This document shows positions 7,791 to 16,118 of a stretch of 64,000 nucleotides of DNA, one piece after another. Source of the stretch: Nocardiopsis sp. YSL2 (lineage in GTDB: Bacteria > Actinomycetota > Actinomycetes > Streptosporangiales > Streptosporangiaceae). The stretch covers positions 62,001 to 126,000 of the forward strand of contig NZ_JAMOAO010000001.1 in NCBI RefSeq assembly GCF_030555055.1, written 5' to 3'. Position numbers and translations under genes: made by a program. Each line of letters opens with the position of its first letter. Positions within the stretch are counted from its first letter, which is position 1. The notes beneath the pieces are model-generated. The model was not told the origin of the DNA and made no database searches. It saw only the letters and a program-made list of their open reading frames with translations.

Positions 7791-10700
7791 TCGCTGTTGG
7801 TGGTCGGTGCGGCAAGTCCGGAGGCCACTTCGCGCACCGTCGCGTGATCGAAGATCCTCTCCACGTCGAAGTCAAGGTCCAGCTCCGCCTGGAGCATGAC
7901 GGCGAGCCGCATCGCGAGCAGGGAGTCCCCTCCCAGCGCGTAGAAGTCGTCGTCAAGGCCTACATGCGGCACTGCAAGCGCCTCACGGAACAGCCGCGCC
8001 ACCACTTCCTCCAGCTCCCCAGCCGATTCCGGTGCCGATGCTTCGGACACCGGCCGCCCGGGGGGCACGTCGAGCGCGAGAAGATCAGTCTTTCCTGCCG
8101 GGGTGAGCGGTAGCTCCTTGAGGACGACGACGGTCTCGGGGACCATGTAAGAGGGGAGGCGGTGGCGTAGCCTCTGGCGGAGTTCATCGGGCGTGGCCTG
8201 GCCACTGCGGCCATCCAATACGGTCCAGGCCAGGAGCCGGCCCTCACGTACGTCGACGGCTGCGGCCGCGACATCGGGGGTCTCCAGCAGCACCTGTTCG
8301 ATCTCTCCTGGCTCGATGCGGTAGCCGTGCAGCTTGAGTTGTCTGTCGATCCGGCCGAGTACCTCCAGCCTGCCGTCCAACAAAGTCCGTGCGTGGTCTC
8401 CGGTGCGAAACATCCGCCCGTGCGGCCCGGCGTAAGGGTCCGGCACGAAGCGGCCCGCGGTGAGTTCGGGCCGGTTCCAGTAGCCGTCGGCCACACCGTC
8501 GCCGCCGATGCACAGCTCACCGACACAGCCGAGGGGGACGAGGTCTCCGCGCGAGTCGAGCACCCGCAGGAAGGTATTGGAGATGGGGCGTCCGACGCTG
8601 ATCCGTGTGGTGCCGGCGTGGATCCGTTCGAAGCTGGAGTAGACGGTGGTCTCGGTCGGTCCGTACATGTTCCACACCGATTCCCCCCGCTTGGCGAGTG
8701 GTTCGACCAGGTCGGCGGGGAACGCCTCGCCACAGCTGTAGAGGCGGGGACGGCCGACGCCGCGCCAACCGGAGTCGAGCAGGGCCCGGTAGCGGGACGG
8801 GGTGGCCTGCAGCACCGTGATGGCGTTCTTGGCCGTATAGGCGTCGACTGCTCTGCCGCTGAGCGCGAGTGAGCCGCCTCCGACGTGCACCGTGGCCCCG
8901 ACCGCGAGTGGCACCAGGAGTTCAGCCAGCGAGGTGTCGAAGGTGAGAGTGGTCAGTGCCAGGAACCGGTCGTCGGGCCCGAGACCCGGATGGCGCAGGG
9001 CCAGGCTGTCCACCAGGTTGGCGAGGGCGAGGTGGCCGATGGCGACGCCCTTGGGACGACCTGTGGAACCGGACGTGTAGATGACATAGGCCAGGGAGTC
9101 CGCGACGGCGCCGGGCAGGCCGTCGGAAGCGGCTGACGTGCTCGGTCCCTGTCGAGCGAGGTCGAGGACGTGCCCGTTCCAGCACTCCGGGAGGCGCGCG
9201 GCATCGTCAGTGAGCACGAGCGTTGGCGCGGCGTCGCGCAGGATGTAGGCGGTGCGGTCAGCGGGATGGTCCGGGTCCAGCGGTACGAAAGCGGCTCCCG
9301 TACGGGCGATCGCGAGTAACGCCGTGACCAGGTCGGCGCCGCGTCCCAGGCAGACGCCGACACGGTCACCGGGTCCGGCTCCAAGGGAGGCGATGCGGTG
9401 GGCGAGGGCGGTGGCCCGGGCGTCCAGGTCTCGGTAGGTGTAGGTGACTGTGTCGCAGACGACTGCGGGGTGGTCGGGGCGTTCGGCGAGTGCCTTGTCG
9501 ATCAGGCCTGGGAGCAGCGTACGAGGCGGGGTGCGGTCGACGTCGTCGCCGTTCCAGTGGTCGAGAAGCAGAGTCCGTGTCTCTTCCGGAACCGCGAGGA
9601 GTGCACGTACGGGCACGTCCGGACGGTCGGCGAGGCGCCCGAGCACGGCCGTCGTGTGAGCGAGCGTGCGCCGGGCCTCGTCCTCATCGAACACCCCGGC
9701 GTCCACGACGAGTCGGAGTAGCAGTTCACCGTCGTCCCGCACGACGAGGGTGGCCTGATAGTTGGTGCGGGTTTCGTGGGTCACGGCCGATATCCGCGGC
9801 GCCGTCCCTGCGGGCCGGGCCCGGGACGGATCCGGATGGTCCTCGAAGACGACGACGGTGTCGAACAGGGACACACCATGCTCGGTGCCAGCCCAGTGCT
9901 GGATGTCGAGAAGGGGTGTGTGCCGGTGCTCTTGCACGTGGTGGCGGTCCTCCGAGTGCCTACTGAGCCATTCCTTGGCAGGGAGGCCGGGGTCGACACG
10001 GGCACGCACCGGCACGGTGTTGCTGAACATGCCGACCATGCGCTCGGCTCCGGGCAGGGGAGGCCGGCTCTCGACGGTGGTGCCCACCACCACGTCGTCG
10101 CGTCCGGAGTAGCGGGAGACGGTGCCTGCCCACGCGGCCTCGACCAGACCGAGGAGGCCGGTGGAGCAGGTGGCAGCCACATCGCGCAGCCGACGGGTGG
10201 TCTCAGCGGGGATGCTCGCTCGTACCGTGCGGAACCGGCCGGAAGGCTTGGCGCCAGGACGTACGCCGGCCAAGGTGAGCACCGCGGGTTCGTGGTACCC
10301 GGCCAGGTATTCGGTCCAGAAGGCGCGGTCGCCCTGGGAGTTCCGACATCCCAGCCAAGCGATGTGCTCGTGAAATTCCGGTGCCCTGGGTGTCTGACAC
10401 ACGTCCACACCGCCGAGTTCGGCGATGACCTCGGCTACCAGCGATGCTGCGGACCGGCCGTCGAGGATCAGGTGATGGTAGGCCCAGACCATCAGGTGCT
10501 CCGTCGGGCCCAGACGCAGGACCAGCAGCCGGATCAGCGGAGGCCGGGCCAGATCGAAGGGTTCGGCGCTCAGCCGGTCTGTCCGTGCCGCTACCTCCTC
10601 CGCCTTCGCAGCTCCGGTCAGGTCCGACAGGTCGTGGTGGTCGACTGGCACGCTCGCCTCCGGGAACACCGTCTGGCGCGGAGGACTGACGCGTTCGTGG

Positions 10701-10897
10701 ACGAATGCGGTGCGCAGCACGGTGTGCCGTCCGGTCGCGGCCTGCCAGGCCGCCGTGAGTGCGCCGACGTCCAGGGCCCCGCTCACACGGAAGGCGGCCG
10801 TTTCGACGTACAGACTGTGGTCAGCGCACGCCGTGCTGTGGAACAGAATTCCTTCCTGCGCGGCGGAGAGCGGGTAGCCGTCCTTGATGTCCCTCAC
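7787..10897 (-). CDS. Non-ribosomal peptide synthetase, C-A-T
   Basis: A 1036-aa single module. The C domain (about 1-440) has the canonical HHLILDG motif. The A domain (about 455-930) has YVIYTSGSTGRPKG, NMYGPTETT, YRTGD-equivalent FRTGD and the C-terminal lysine in PLTPAGK. The T domain (about 955-1030) has the phosphopantetheine serine in LGGDSLLAM. There is no thioesterase, epimerase or methyltransferase domain. Reading the specificity pocket by alignment to GrsA by eye gives D-T-A-Q-Y-C-M-V-Y-K, which matches no standard code I know. The gene starts with GTG overlapping the chorismate lyase stop and ends overlapping the next C gene. It would condense a carrier-bound aryl acid with an activated amino acid. 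Confidence 0.93.
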   Translation of the reverse strand: MRDIKDGYPLSAAQEGILFHSTACADHSLYVETAAFRVSGALDVGALTAAWQAATGRHTVLRTAFVHERVSPPRQTVFPEASVPVDHHDLSDLTGAAKAEEVAARTDRLSAEPFDLARPPLIRLLVLRLGPTEHLMVWAYHHLILDGRSAASLVAEVIAELGGVDVCQTPRAPEFHEHIAWLGCRNSQGDRAFWTEYLAGYHEPAVLTLAGVRPGAKPSGRFRTVRASIPAETTRRLRDVAATCSTGLLGLVEAAWAGTVSRYSGRDDVVVGTTVESRPPLPGAERMVGMFSNTVPVRARVDPGLPAKEWLSRHSEDRHHVQEHRHTPLLDIQHWAGTEHGVSLFDTVVVFEDHPDPSRARPAGTAPRISAVTHETRTNYQATLVVRDDGELLLRLVVDAGVFDEDEARRTLAHTTAVLGRLADRPDVPVRALLAVPEETRTLLLDHWNGDDVDRTPPRTLLPGLIDKALAERPDHPAVVCDTVTYTYRDLDARATALAHRIASLGAGPGDRVGVCLGRGADLVTALLAIARTGAAFVPLDPDHPADRTAYILRDAAPTLVLTDDAARLPECWNGHVLDLARQGPSTSAASDGLPGAVADSLAYVIYTSGSTGRPKGVAIGHLALANLVDSLALRHPGLGPDDRFLALTTLTFDTSLAELLVPLAVGATVHVGGGSLALSGRAVDAYTAKNAITVLQATPSRYRALLDSGWRGVGRPRLYSCGEAFPADLVEPLAKRGESVWNMYGPTETTVYSSFERIHAGTTRISVGRPISNTFLRVLDSRGDLVPLGCVGELCIGGDGVADGYWNRPELTAGRFVPDPYAGPHGRMFRTGDHARTLLDGRLEVLGRIDRQLKLHGYRIEPGEIEQVLLETPDVAAAAVDVREGRLLAWTVLDGRSGQATPDELRQRLRHRLPSYMVPETVVVLKELPLTPAGKTDLLALDVPPGRPVSEASAPESAGELEEVVARLFREALAVPHVGLDDDFYALGGDSLLAMRLAVMLQAELDLDFDVERIFDHATVREVASGLAAPTTNSE

Positions 10898-11457
10898 TGG
10901 ATGTCCCCTCCGCGGGTGTCTCGAACGGCCGCGTCCAAATCGAGGAGGACGTTGTCGGGGAATGCCTCGACAAGGGAAATCGCCGGGGAACGACCGACTG
11001 AGAGGAGGGAGGACCTCGACGTCCAGCTGACCTCTCCCTCGTCGAGTGGCGAACCCTCATGGATCCCCAAGGGTCTGCGAAACACCCCGAGGCCGTACTT
11101 GTTCAACAGCACTCCCAGAGGCGTACGGGAGGTCAGGAGCTCCTCACCCATCGCCGTCGGAATCGCTTCGAGCCGGGTGATCGACCGGGCCCGCACGTAC
11201 GTACGGGCACTGTGCTCACCCGCGAGGTCCACGTCACGCACGAGCACCGGCCCCTTCGCCGGCGGGAGGGGGCCCTGGGGCGCGGCGGTCCCGGAGATCA
11301 CGTGCTGTGCCAGACGATCGACGATGATCCGTTCCCCGGCGAAGTGCCCGAGAAGGAGCGTCAGCGTTCCGTCAGTCATAAGAAGCGCTTGCCCCACGGG
11401 GCCGAACCTGGTGAGTTGACGACGGGGGTGGGAGACATGCTCACTGTCGGTGTACAT
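10894..11457 (-). CDS. Chorismate lyase (UbiC/DUF98-like), hydroxybenzoate-forming
   Basis: A 187-aa protein of the chorismate pyruvate-lyase fold. By eye it aligns with E. coli UbiC over the conserved parts: an Arg in VLVRDVDL (UbiC R76), the TPLG turn (SRTPLGVLLNKYG), and a Glu in SLVEAFPDN (UbiC E155). Such enzymes split chorismate into pyruvate and 4-hydroxybenzoate; a related group forms 3-hydroxybenzoate. The start at ATG 11457 lies inside the end of the adenylating-enzyme gene (17-base overlap), with GGAAAG about 10 bases upstream. Its place between an aryl adenylating enzyme and an NRPS strongly suggests that it supplies the phenolic starter of the cluster. Confidence 0.82.
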   Translation of the reverse strand: MYTDSEHVSHPRRQLTRFGPVGQALLMTDGTLTLLLGHFAGERIIVDRLAQHVISGTAAPQGPLPPAKGPVLVRDVDLAGEHSARTYVRARSITRLEAIPTAMGEELLTSRTPLGVLLNKYGLGVFRRPLGIHEGSPLDEGEVSWTSRSSLLSVGRSPAISLVEAFPDNVLLDLDAAVRDTRGGDIQ

Positions 11458-12793
11458 CACGGAGGGTCTTTCCGGTCGCTGATCGCGGCAACTCCGATAC
11501 GAGGTCGATACGTCGCGGAATCTGGTGTGCTTCCAGGTGCTTCCGGCACCAGCCCACCAGCTCCTCAACCGACGTCGGGCCTTTCGCAACGGCGCGCGCC
11601 ACGGGCACGTGTCCGTAGGCGTGGTGGGCCTCCGGAAGGACCTGGACCTCGCTCACGGCCGGGTGGCCCCTGAGAACGGACTCAATCTCGGACGGGTTCA
11701 CCTTCTTGCCCCCGACGTTGATGACGCTCCCCCTGCGTCCGACAATGCGGATCCCGGCGGTCGCCGACCGTACGAGGTCGCCGGTGCGGTACCAGCCCTG
11801 GTCCGTTTCCAAAGGGACGAAGCCGTCCGGCCCGAGTCGGCCGACGGCGAGCGACTCCGTCTTGAGGAGGAGTTCTTCTCCCTCGTCCACCTGGTCCAGG
11901 CGTGTTCGCACCCCCGGGAGGGGCTCTCCCACGACGGCCGTATCCGCGAGGGCAGGGGCCAAGGTCACGGCGCCGGCCTCCGACGACCCGTAGCAGTTGA
12001 AAAGGGTGAAGGAGCTCTTCTCCCGCAGGGCAGCGGCCACACCTTCGGCCAGCGGCGCACCGGCTGACACGGCACGGCGCAGGGTGGACTGGAAAAGGTC
12101 CTGGGAGGAGGCAAGCATGCGGTAGTGCGCGGGCAGGGCGATCAAGGTGCGGGCCCGGTGTTCCCTCGCGCCTCGTACCAGTTGCGACGGCACCGAGCGC
12201 GTGGGGAGGTAGCGAGTGGGGGCCCCGATCGTCAGCGTGCCCACGAGGCCGTAGTTGAAGGCGTAGACGTGGAAGAGCGGGGCGCACACGATGACCGGGC
12301 TCTTTGCTCCATAGTCCAGGAACGCCGCGACACGTCGGCCGTCGGCCAGCACGGCCTCCGCGGTCCTGACCACACCTGTGGGTGCTCCAGTGGACCCGGA
12401 GGTGCGAAAGGTGTGCGTGCGCTGCGGGAGTCTCACAGGCACATCGCCCTCAGGCGCAGGAGAAGTCCACAAGGAGAGGGTGTCCGAAGCCTTCCAAACC
12501 TTCGCACCGGGCACCGGGACGTCCGTGATGGTCGCTCCAATGGCCGGGTGAACCGTCTCCGGATCCTCATGGACGACCGGTGTGCCCACGAGGTCACAGG
12601 CAAGGAGTACGACGGCCGCCGCCACGGGATCGTGGACACGCAGGCTCACCGGCCCCTCCGGGATCGTGTGCGCGTAGCGCTCGGAGGCGGAGAGCAGTTC
12701 GAGAAAGGTGTGTGTGCCGTCGCGTGTGGTGATCGCGATAGAACGGTGCTCAGCCGCCTCTCTCACCGCGTCGAAAAGAACGGGTCTGGTCAT
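11441..12793 (-). CDS. Acyl/aryl adenylating enzyme (ANL superfamily)
   Basis: A 450-aa adenylate-forming enzyme without a fused carrier. Motifs in order: TFRTSGSTGAPTGV (phosphate loop), APLFHVYAFN, NCYGSSEAG, YRTGD and the C-terminal catalytic lysine in LPRSATGKTL. It is shorter than a typical NRPS A domain and resembles stand-alone benzoate/aryl acid ligases that load an ACP. The ATG at 12793 follows GGAGGGGG and overlaps the HAD gene's stop (ATGA). Given the chorismate lyase immediately downstream and the separate ACP in the same operon, the likely job is to activate hydroxybenzoate, or a ribosylated form of it, and transfer it to the ACP or to the NRPS. Confidence 0.85.
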   Translation of the reverse strand: MTRPVLFDAVREAAEHRSIAITTRDGTHTFLELLSASERYAHTIPEGPVSLRVHDPVAAAVVLLACDLVGTPVVHEDPETVHPAIGATITDVPVPGAKVWKASDTLSLWTSPAPEGDVPVRLPQRTHTFRTSGSTGAPTGVVRTAEAVLADGRRVAAFLDYGAKSPVIVCAPLFHVYAFNYGLVGTLTIGAPTRYLPTRSVPSQLVRGAREHRARTLIALPAHYRMLASSQDLFQSTLRRAVSAGAPLAEGVAAALREKSSFTLFNCYGSSEAGAVTLAPALADTAVVGEPLPGVRTRLDQVDEGEELLLKTESLAVGRLGPDGFVPLETDQGWYRTGDLVRSATAGIRIVGRRGSVINVGGKKVNPSEIESVLRGHPAVSEVQVLPEAHHAYGHVPVARAVAKGPTSVEELVGWCRKHLEAHQIPRRIDLVSELPRSATGKTLRDVHRQ

Positions 12794-13419
12794 TGCCCCC
12801 TCCATCGGAGGATCGGGAGTTCTCTTAGCGAGGCGACCGAGGTGACGCCAGGCCTCGGCGCCAGGGTCGCGGCGCCCACGACGTAGGTCCTGACTCCGGC
12901 GCGCACGCCCTGGTCGGAGTCCGCCTGTCCGTCACCGACATAGACCGCGCGCTCACGGTCGACGCCGAGGGTCCGGAGCGCGGCCAGGAGCCCGCACGGG
13001 TCGGGTTTGGGCGGCTCTGCGTCCTCCCGGGCCGTGAGGAGGGGGACGGACAGCCCTGCGGAATCCAGGAGCATCTGCGCCTCAACCCGTGACCTGCCTG
13101 TACAGACTCCCAGCGCGACCCCTGATCCTCGCAGCCTCGAGACAAGGGCGTGTGCACCAGGCATGGGACGCACGGTCCCCGACAGACGGCCGAAGGCGAT
13201 CCGGTAGGCAGCGAATCCCGAGGACAGCCGGTCCTCCCCCACCAAGGACGACAGGGTCTCCAGGTCCGTCGGACGCTGGCGATCCGCGAAGCTCTCACTG
13301 TCCGGTACGGGCAGCCCGACAGTGCGCACGGCGTGGCGCAGGCTCGCCACATGCGCCCTCCAGGAGTCGACAAGGGTGCCGTCGAGATCGAAGACGACCG
13401 CTGAGGATTGCGTGTTCAC
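12790..13419 (-). CDS. HAD-superfamily phosphatase
   Basis: A 209-aa HAD hydrolase with motif I DLDGTLVDS at the N terminus, a motif II Thr in CTGRSR, the lysine/proline signature EPPKPDP, and motif IV GDGQADSDQG. The size and the cap insertion after motif I fit phosphoglycolate-phosphatase/Gph-type enzymes acting on small sugar or polyol phosphates. The GTG start overlaps the stop of the CobT-like gene (GTGA) and its end overlaps the adenylating enzyme (ATGA). Being directly downstream of a predicted phosphoribosyltransferase, it is a good candidate to remove the 5-phosphate of the ribosylated product, the role that CobC plays after CobT in cobamide synthesis. Confidence 0.85.
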   Translation of the reverse strand: MNTQSSAVVFDLDGTLVDSWRAHVASLRHAVRTVGLPVPDSESFADRQRPTDLETLSSLVGEDRLSSGFAAYRIAFGRLSGTVRPMPGAHALVSRLRGSGVALGVCTGRSRVEAQMLLDSAGLSVPLLTAREDAEPPKPDPCGLLAALRTLGVDRERAVYVGDGQADSDQGVRAGVRTYVVGAATLAPRPGVTSVASLRELPILRWRGQ

Positions 13420-14459
13420 CGGATCGCGAGCCCCACCTTCGCCGCAGCGGGGGTGTAGGCGCACACGGAGAGGACCGTGTTAATCAACCCCAGGGTGATC
13501 GCGGCGCCTGAGGCCATCCCCAACCGCATGTCCAGATCGAGAAGCGGCCGGAGTCCGAGTTCGTCCAGTACGAACTCGTGTGCTGGTTCGGTCGAGCGGT
13601 GGGCGGCGACGAGGTAACCCGCGGCGTCAGGGCACAGACGGGTGGCGACCAGCGCGGAGACCCCGGTGATAAACCCGTCCAGAACGACAACGCGTCCGGC
13701 GCGGGCAGCTGCAAGGATCACTCCGACGTTGCCGCAGATCTCGAAGCCGCCGAGCGCGGCGAGCAAGCGGAGCGGGTCGTCCGGATGGTTCTCCGTTCTC
13801 ACGAGCGCGGTCTCGACCAGGCCCACTTTGCGTTCCACCGATTCGGCCCCGGATCCCGCCCCGGGGCCGACGACGGCGGTCGCGGGTAGCCCTAGAAGAC
13901 GGGCGGTCAGCGCGGCGGCCGACGTGGTGTTGCCGACCCCGATCTCTCCGACCCCCAGGGCCGAGAAGCCCCGGAGCAAGCGCTCCTCCGCGAAGGAGGC
14001 CCCGTTGGCGACCGCGTCACGGGCCTGGTCCACGGTCATCGCGTCCCGCACGGACAGGTCCTCCGTGCCGTTCGCGACCTTGTACCTGCGCGTCCCGACC
14101 GTGTTCGCCATCCCGAAGTCCGCCACCTCCACCCGAGCGGGTACTCGGGCGGCCAGGTGGTTCACAGGGGCGTCGCCGGAGGAGATGAGGGAGAACACCG
14201 AGGACGTCGTACCGTGTAGAAAGCGGGAAACACCCTTCTTGGCCACTCCGTGGTCCCCGGCGATCACACTGACCACCGCTGGGAGGGGGCCCGGATCCGC
14301 GTCTCCCAGAATCACTGCCACTCGTTCGGCAAGGGCGTCAAGCGAGCCGAGACTGCGGAGCGGCCGTGCCCGAGTCAACTGACGTACCTCCCAGAGACGT
14401 GCCGTGCGCGTCGACGGAGCCCGGATCTGTGAGCAGAAGCCATCGAGCGCCTCAGACAC
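13416..14459 (-). CDS. CobT-like nicotinate-nucleotide phosphoribosyltransferase lacking the catalytic Glu
   Basis: A 347-aa protein of full CobT length. Conserved motifs are GDHGV (68-72), HLAARV (101-106), GEIGVGNTTSAA (171-182) and the glycine-rich GPGAGSG (198-204). CobT transfers the phosphoribosyl group of nicotinate mononucleotide to 5,6-dimethylbenzimidazole. The general base of that reaction is a glutamate in the motif LRLGEG.GA (E317 in Salmonella); here the same place reads MRLGMASGAA, with Met-315 in the Glu position, checked in the DNA (CTG GAC ATG CGG TTG GGG ATG GCC). No other cobamide gene is near. The gene lies between GT4 and a HAD phosphatase, in an operon with chorismate lyase, so an acceptor phenol such as hydroxybenzoate is proposed, by analogy with ArsAB of Sporomusa ovata, which ribosylates phenols. 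GTG start, 8-base overlap with GT4. Confidence 0.85.
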   Translation of the reverse strand: MSEALDGFCSQIRAPSTRTARLWEVRQLTRARPLRSLGSLDALAERVAVILGDADPGPLPAVVSVIAGDHGVAKKGVSRFLHGTTSSVFSLISSGDAPVNHLAARVPARVEVADFGMANTVGTRRYKVANGTEDLSVRDAMTVDQARDAVANGASFAEERLLRGFSALGVGEIGVGNTTSAAALTARLLGLPATAVVGPGAGSGAESVERKVGLVETALVRTENHPDDPLRLLAALGGFEICGNVGVILAAARAGRVVVLDGFITGVSALVATRLCPDAAGYLVAAHRSTEPAHEFVLDELGLRPLLDLDMRLGMASGAAITLGLINTVLSVCAYTPAAAKVGLAIR

Positions 14460-15708
14460 GGTTCGCCTCCCCTGTCAAAGACCCCACCAGAGTGGACAGG
14501 CGCTCGGCGAAGAGTTCCACTGTGAAGTGCTCTTGAATGCGCTTCCTAGCCGCCTCGCCCCGCGCCATGGCGGTCTGTCGATCGCTGAGTGCCAGGTCGA
14601 GCTGTTCCCGCAGGTCTTCCGGATCGATGACACGGTGCCTGAGCGAGTCGGAAACCGGGACCCTGAACCCGTATTCGTCAGTCGGGATCAACTCATTGAG
14701 TGAGTCCACGGAGGACACGACCACAGGTTTGGCGAACGACATCATCTCGGCACACACGTAGCAGAACGACTCCCATAGGCTCGGAACCACGGCAACATCC
14801 GCCGTCGCCATCCACGCCAGTGCGTCAAGGTGGGAGGCATCCCCGGCGAACGTGACCCTGTCCCGGAGATCGAGGTCGAGAGCCAGGCTCCGCAACTTCT
14901 CTGCCTCGGGGCCCACACCCACGAGCACCAAGTGGGAGGGATTGGTGGTCTCGGACAGTGCTCTCAGGAGCGGAGAGAACCCCTTGAACGGCACAAGGCG
15001 CCCGCAGGCCACGACGAGGGGCTTCTCGCCGGCGTCGGCAGGCAACGACGCCCGCAAGGTCGCTGGTCGAGTACTCCCAGCGACCGCGTCAATCTCCTCG
15101 AAATCCACGCCCAGGTGTACGACGCTGCGGGATCGGTCGAGATCCGGATAGTGGCCCTCGATACCCTTCCGCAGAGCGTCACTGATGAATACCGTGTGAT
15201 CGCTTCCACGGATCGCTTTCTCCTCCAACGCTAGGAGGTCGGACGCTCGGGCCGTGACTCCGTTGGTGACCTGGTGCGCACCCTCGTCGTAGGGCGTGCT
15301 TCCGCGAAAGTCCTGAAGGAGAATGTTGAGAAGCGGAACGTCGTATCGTCGTGCGAGTGCGGCCGCTTCGGGATAGCAGAACAGGTCCGGGAAGACGACG
15401 ATGTCAGGAGGACCGCACTCCCTTACCGCGCCCTCTGCGGCGGCGAACAGACCACGGTGGGTCCGCATGCTCTGGTCGCGCAGACCTGTGTGCTCGTCGT
15501 AAACTCTCTGTGCACCAGACCGGTACACCCGTGCCGAGCCGTCCTGTTCCCCTGCGGAACCGGAGGTACCGGAACCGGAGGAGACGACGGAGACCCGACA
15601 CCCCATTCGTGCCAAACCTCTGGCCACGTCGCGTGCGGCGGTGCTCGTCCCTCCGACGGAAATGGGCGGGTACTCGCGCGAGAACACTACGATGTGTGGA
15701 CCGTTCAT
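14452..15708 (-). CDS. GT4-family glycosyltransferase (GT-B fold)
   Basis: A 418-aa GT-B glycosyltransferase. N-terminal motif SREYPPISVGGTSTAARD, C-terminal nucleotide-binding domain with CGRLVPFKGF, and the family E-x7-E region SLWESFCYVCAEMMSFAKPV. These match retaining GT4 enzymes related to MshA and similar GlcNAc transferases. Together with the PIG-L deacetylase in the cluster, it suggests a transfer-then-deacetylate route to a glucosamine unit, as in mycothiol synthesis; this pairing is inference. ATG at 15708 has GGAG 7 bases upstream and overlaps the stop of the preceding small gene (ATGA). Confidence 0.88.
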   Translation of the reverse strand: MNGPHIVVFSREYPPISVGGTSTAARDVARGLARMGCRVSVVSSGSGTSGSAGEQDGSARVYRSGAQRVYDEHTGLRDQSMRTHRGLFAAAEGAVRECGPPDIVVFPDLFCYPEAAALARRYDVPLLNILLQDFRGSTPYDEGAHQVTNGVTARASDLLALEEKAIRGSDHTVFISDALRKGIEGHYPDLDRSRSVVHLGVDFEEIDAVAGSTRPATLRASLPADAGEKPLVVACGRLVPFKGFSPLLRALSETTNPSHLVLVGVGPEAEKLRSLALDLDLRDRVTFAGDASHLDALAWMATADVAVVPSLWESFCYVCAEMMSFAKPVVVSSVDSLNELIPTDEYGFRVPVSDSLRHRVIDPEDLREQLDLALSDRQTAMARGEAARKRIQEHFTVELFAERLSTLVGSLTGEANRV

Positions 15709-16118
15709 GGGTGCGCTCCGATCGTGTCCCGTACCGGGAACCGCTCCGCCTTTCGCCACACCGCATGCCCGGGAGCGCTCCCGGGCAGGTAGGGATGGCC
15801 AGCCAGCACGCGCTCGGCTCTGGGTGCCTCGGGGACGCCCTCCCCGAACGCCATGTGAGGGGAGCCCACCCGTATCGCTCCCCGTGGTGCGGGCGCAGCG
15901 GACCCCTCAAGGGCCGCTGGCTTGATCGCCCACGAGCCGTGGCCGAGGCACAGAATAAACTCCTCAATCCCGAACGCCCGGTAGCAGTCGGTGTCGTGGA
16001 GGAGCAGGTCACGGCTGTTCGAAAGCATATGGAGAGGCTTATTCCGCTTATCGCTCTCCGAGCACGCCTTCAGGCCCAATCCATCGCCCAGGAACGTGGC
16101 GGAGGGCTGATCCCTCAC
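15705..16118 (-). CDS. Small degenerate sugar-phosphate nucleotidyltransferase-like protein
   Basis: A 137-aa protein whose first ~65 residues line up with the start of glucose-1-phosphate cytidylyltransferase (RfbF type). GDGLGLKACSE stands in the place of the GGLGTR loop, KRNKPLHM in the place of KPKPM, and YRAFGIEEFILCLGHGSWAI matches the following helix-strand. The catalytic Arg and Lys signature is lost and the rest of the enzyme is missing; the C-terminal half is Pro/Ala-rich and unrecognised. Despite this, the gene is bounded by perfect overlaps on both sides (GTGA with the carbamoyltransferase, ATGA with GT4), so it looks maintained and translated. It could be a non-catalytic partner of a neighbour or a decaying gene. 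Confidence 0.6.
   Translation of the reverse strand: MRDQPSATFLGDGLGLKACSESDKRNKPLHMLSNSRDLLLHDTDCYRAFGIEEFILCLGHGSWAIKPAALEGSAAPAPRGAIRVGSPHMAFGEGVPEAPRAERVLAGHPYLPGSAPGHAVWRKAERFPVRDTIGAHP

Noticed and set aside
9776..11419. Long + strand open frame (547 codons) opposite the NRPS and chorismate lyase
   Set aside because: High-GC shadow frame; no family signature, and the minus strand carries clear NRPS motifs.
13416..14459. Annotating the CobT-like gene as part of B12 synthesis
   Set aside because: No other cobamide gene in the window, the catalytic Glu is missing, and the gene is locked in a secondary-metabolite operon.
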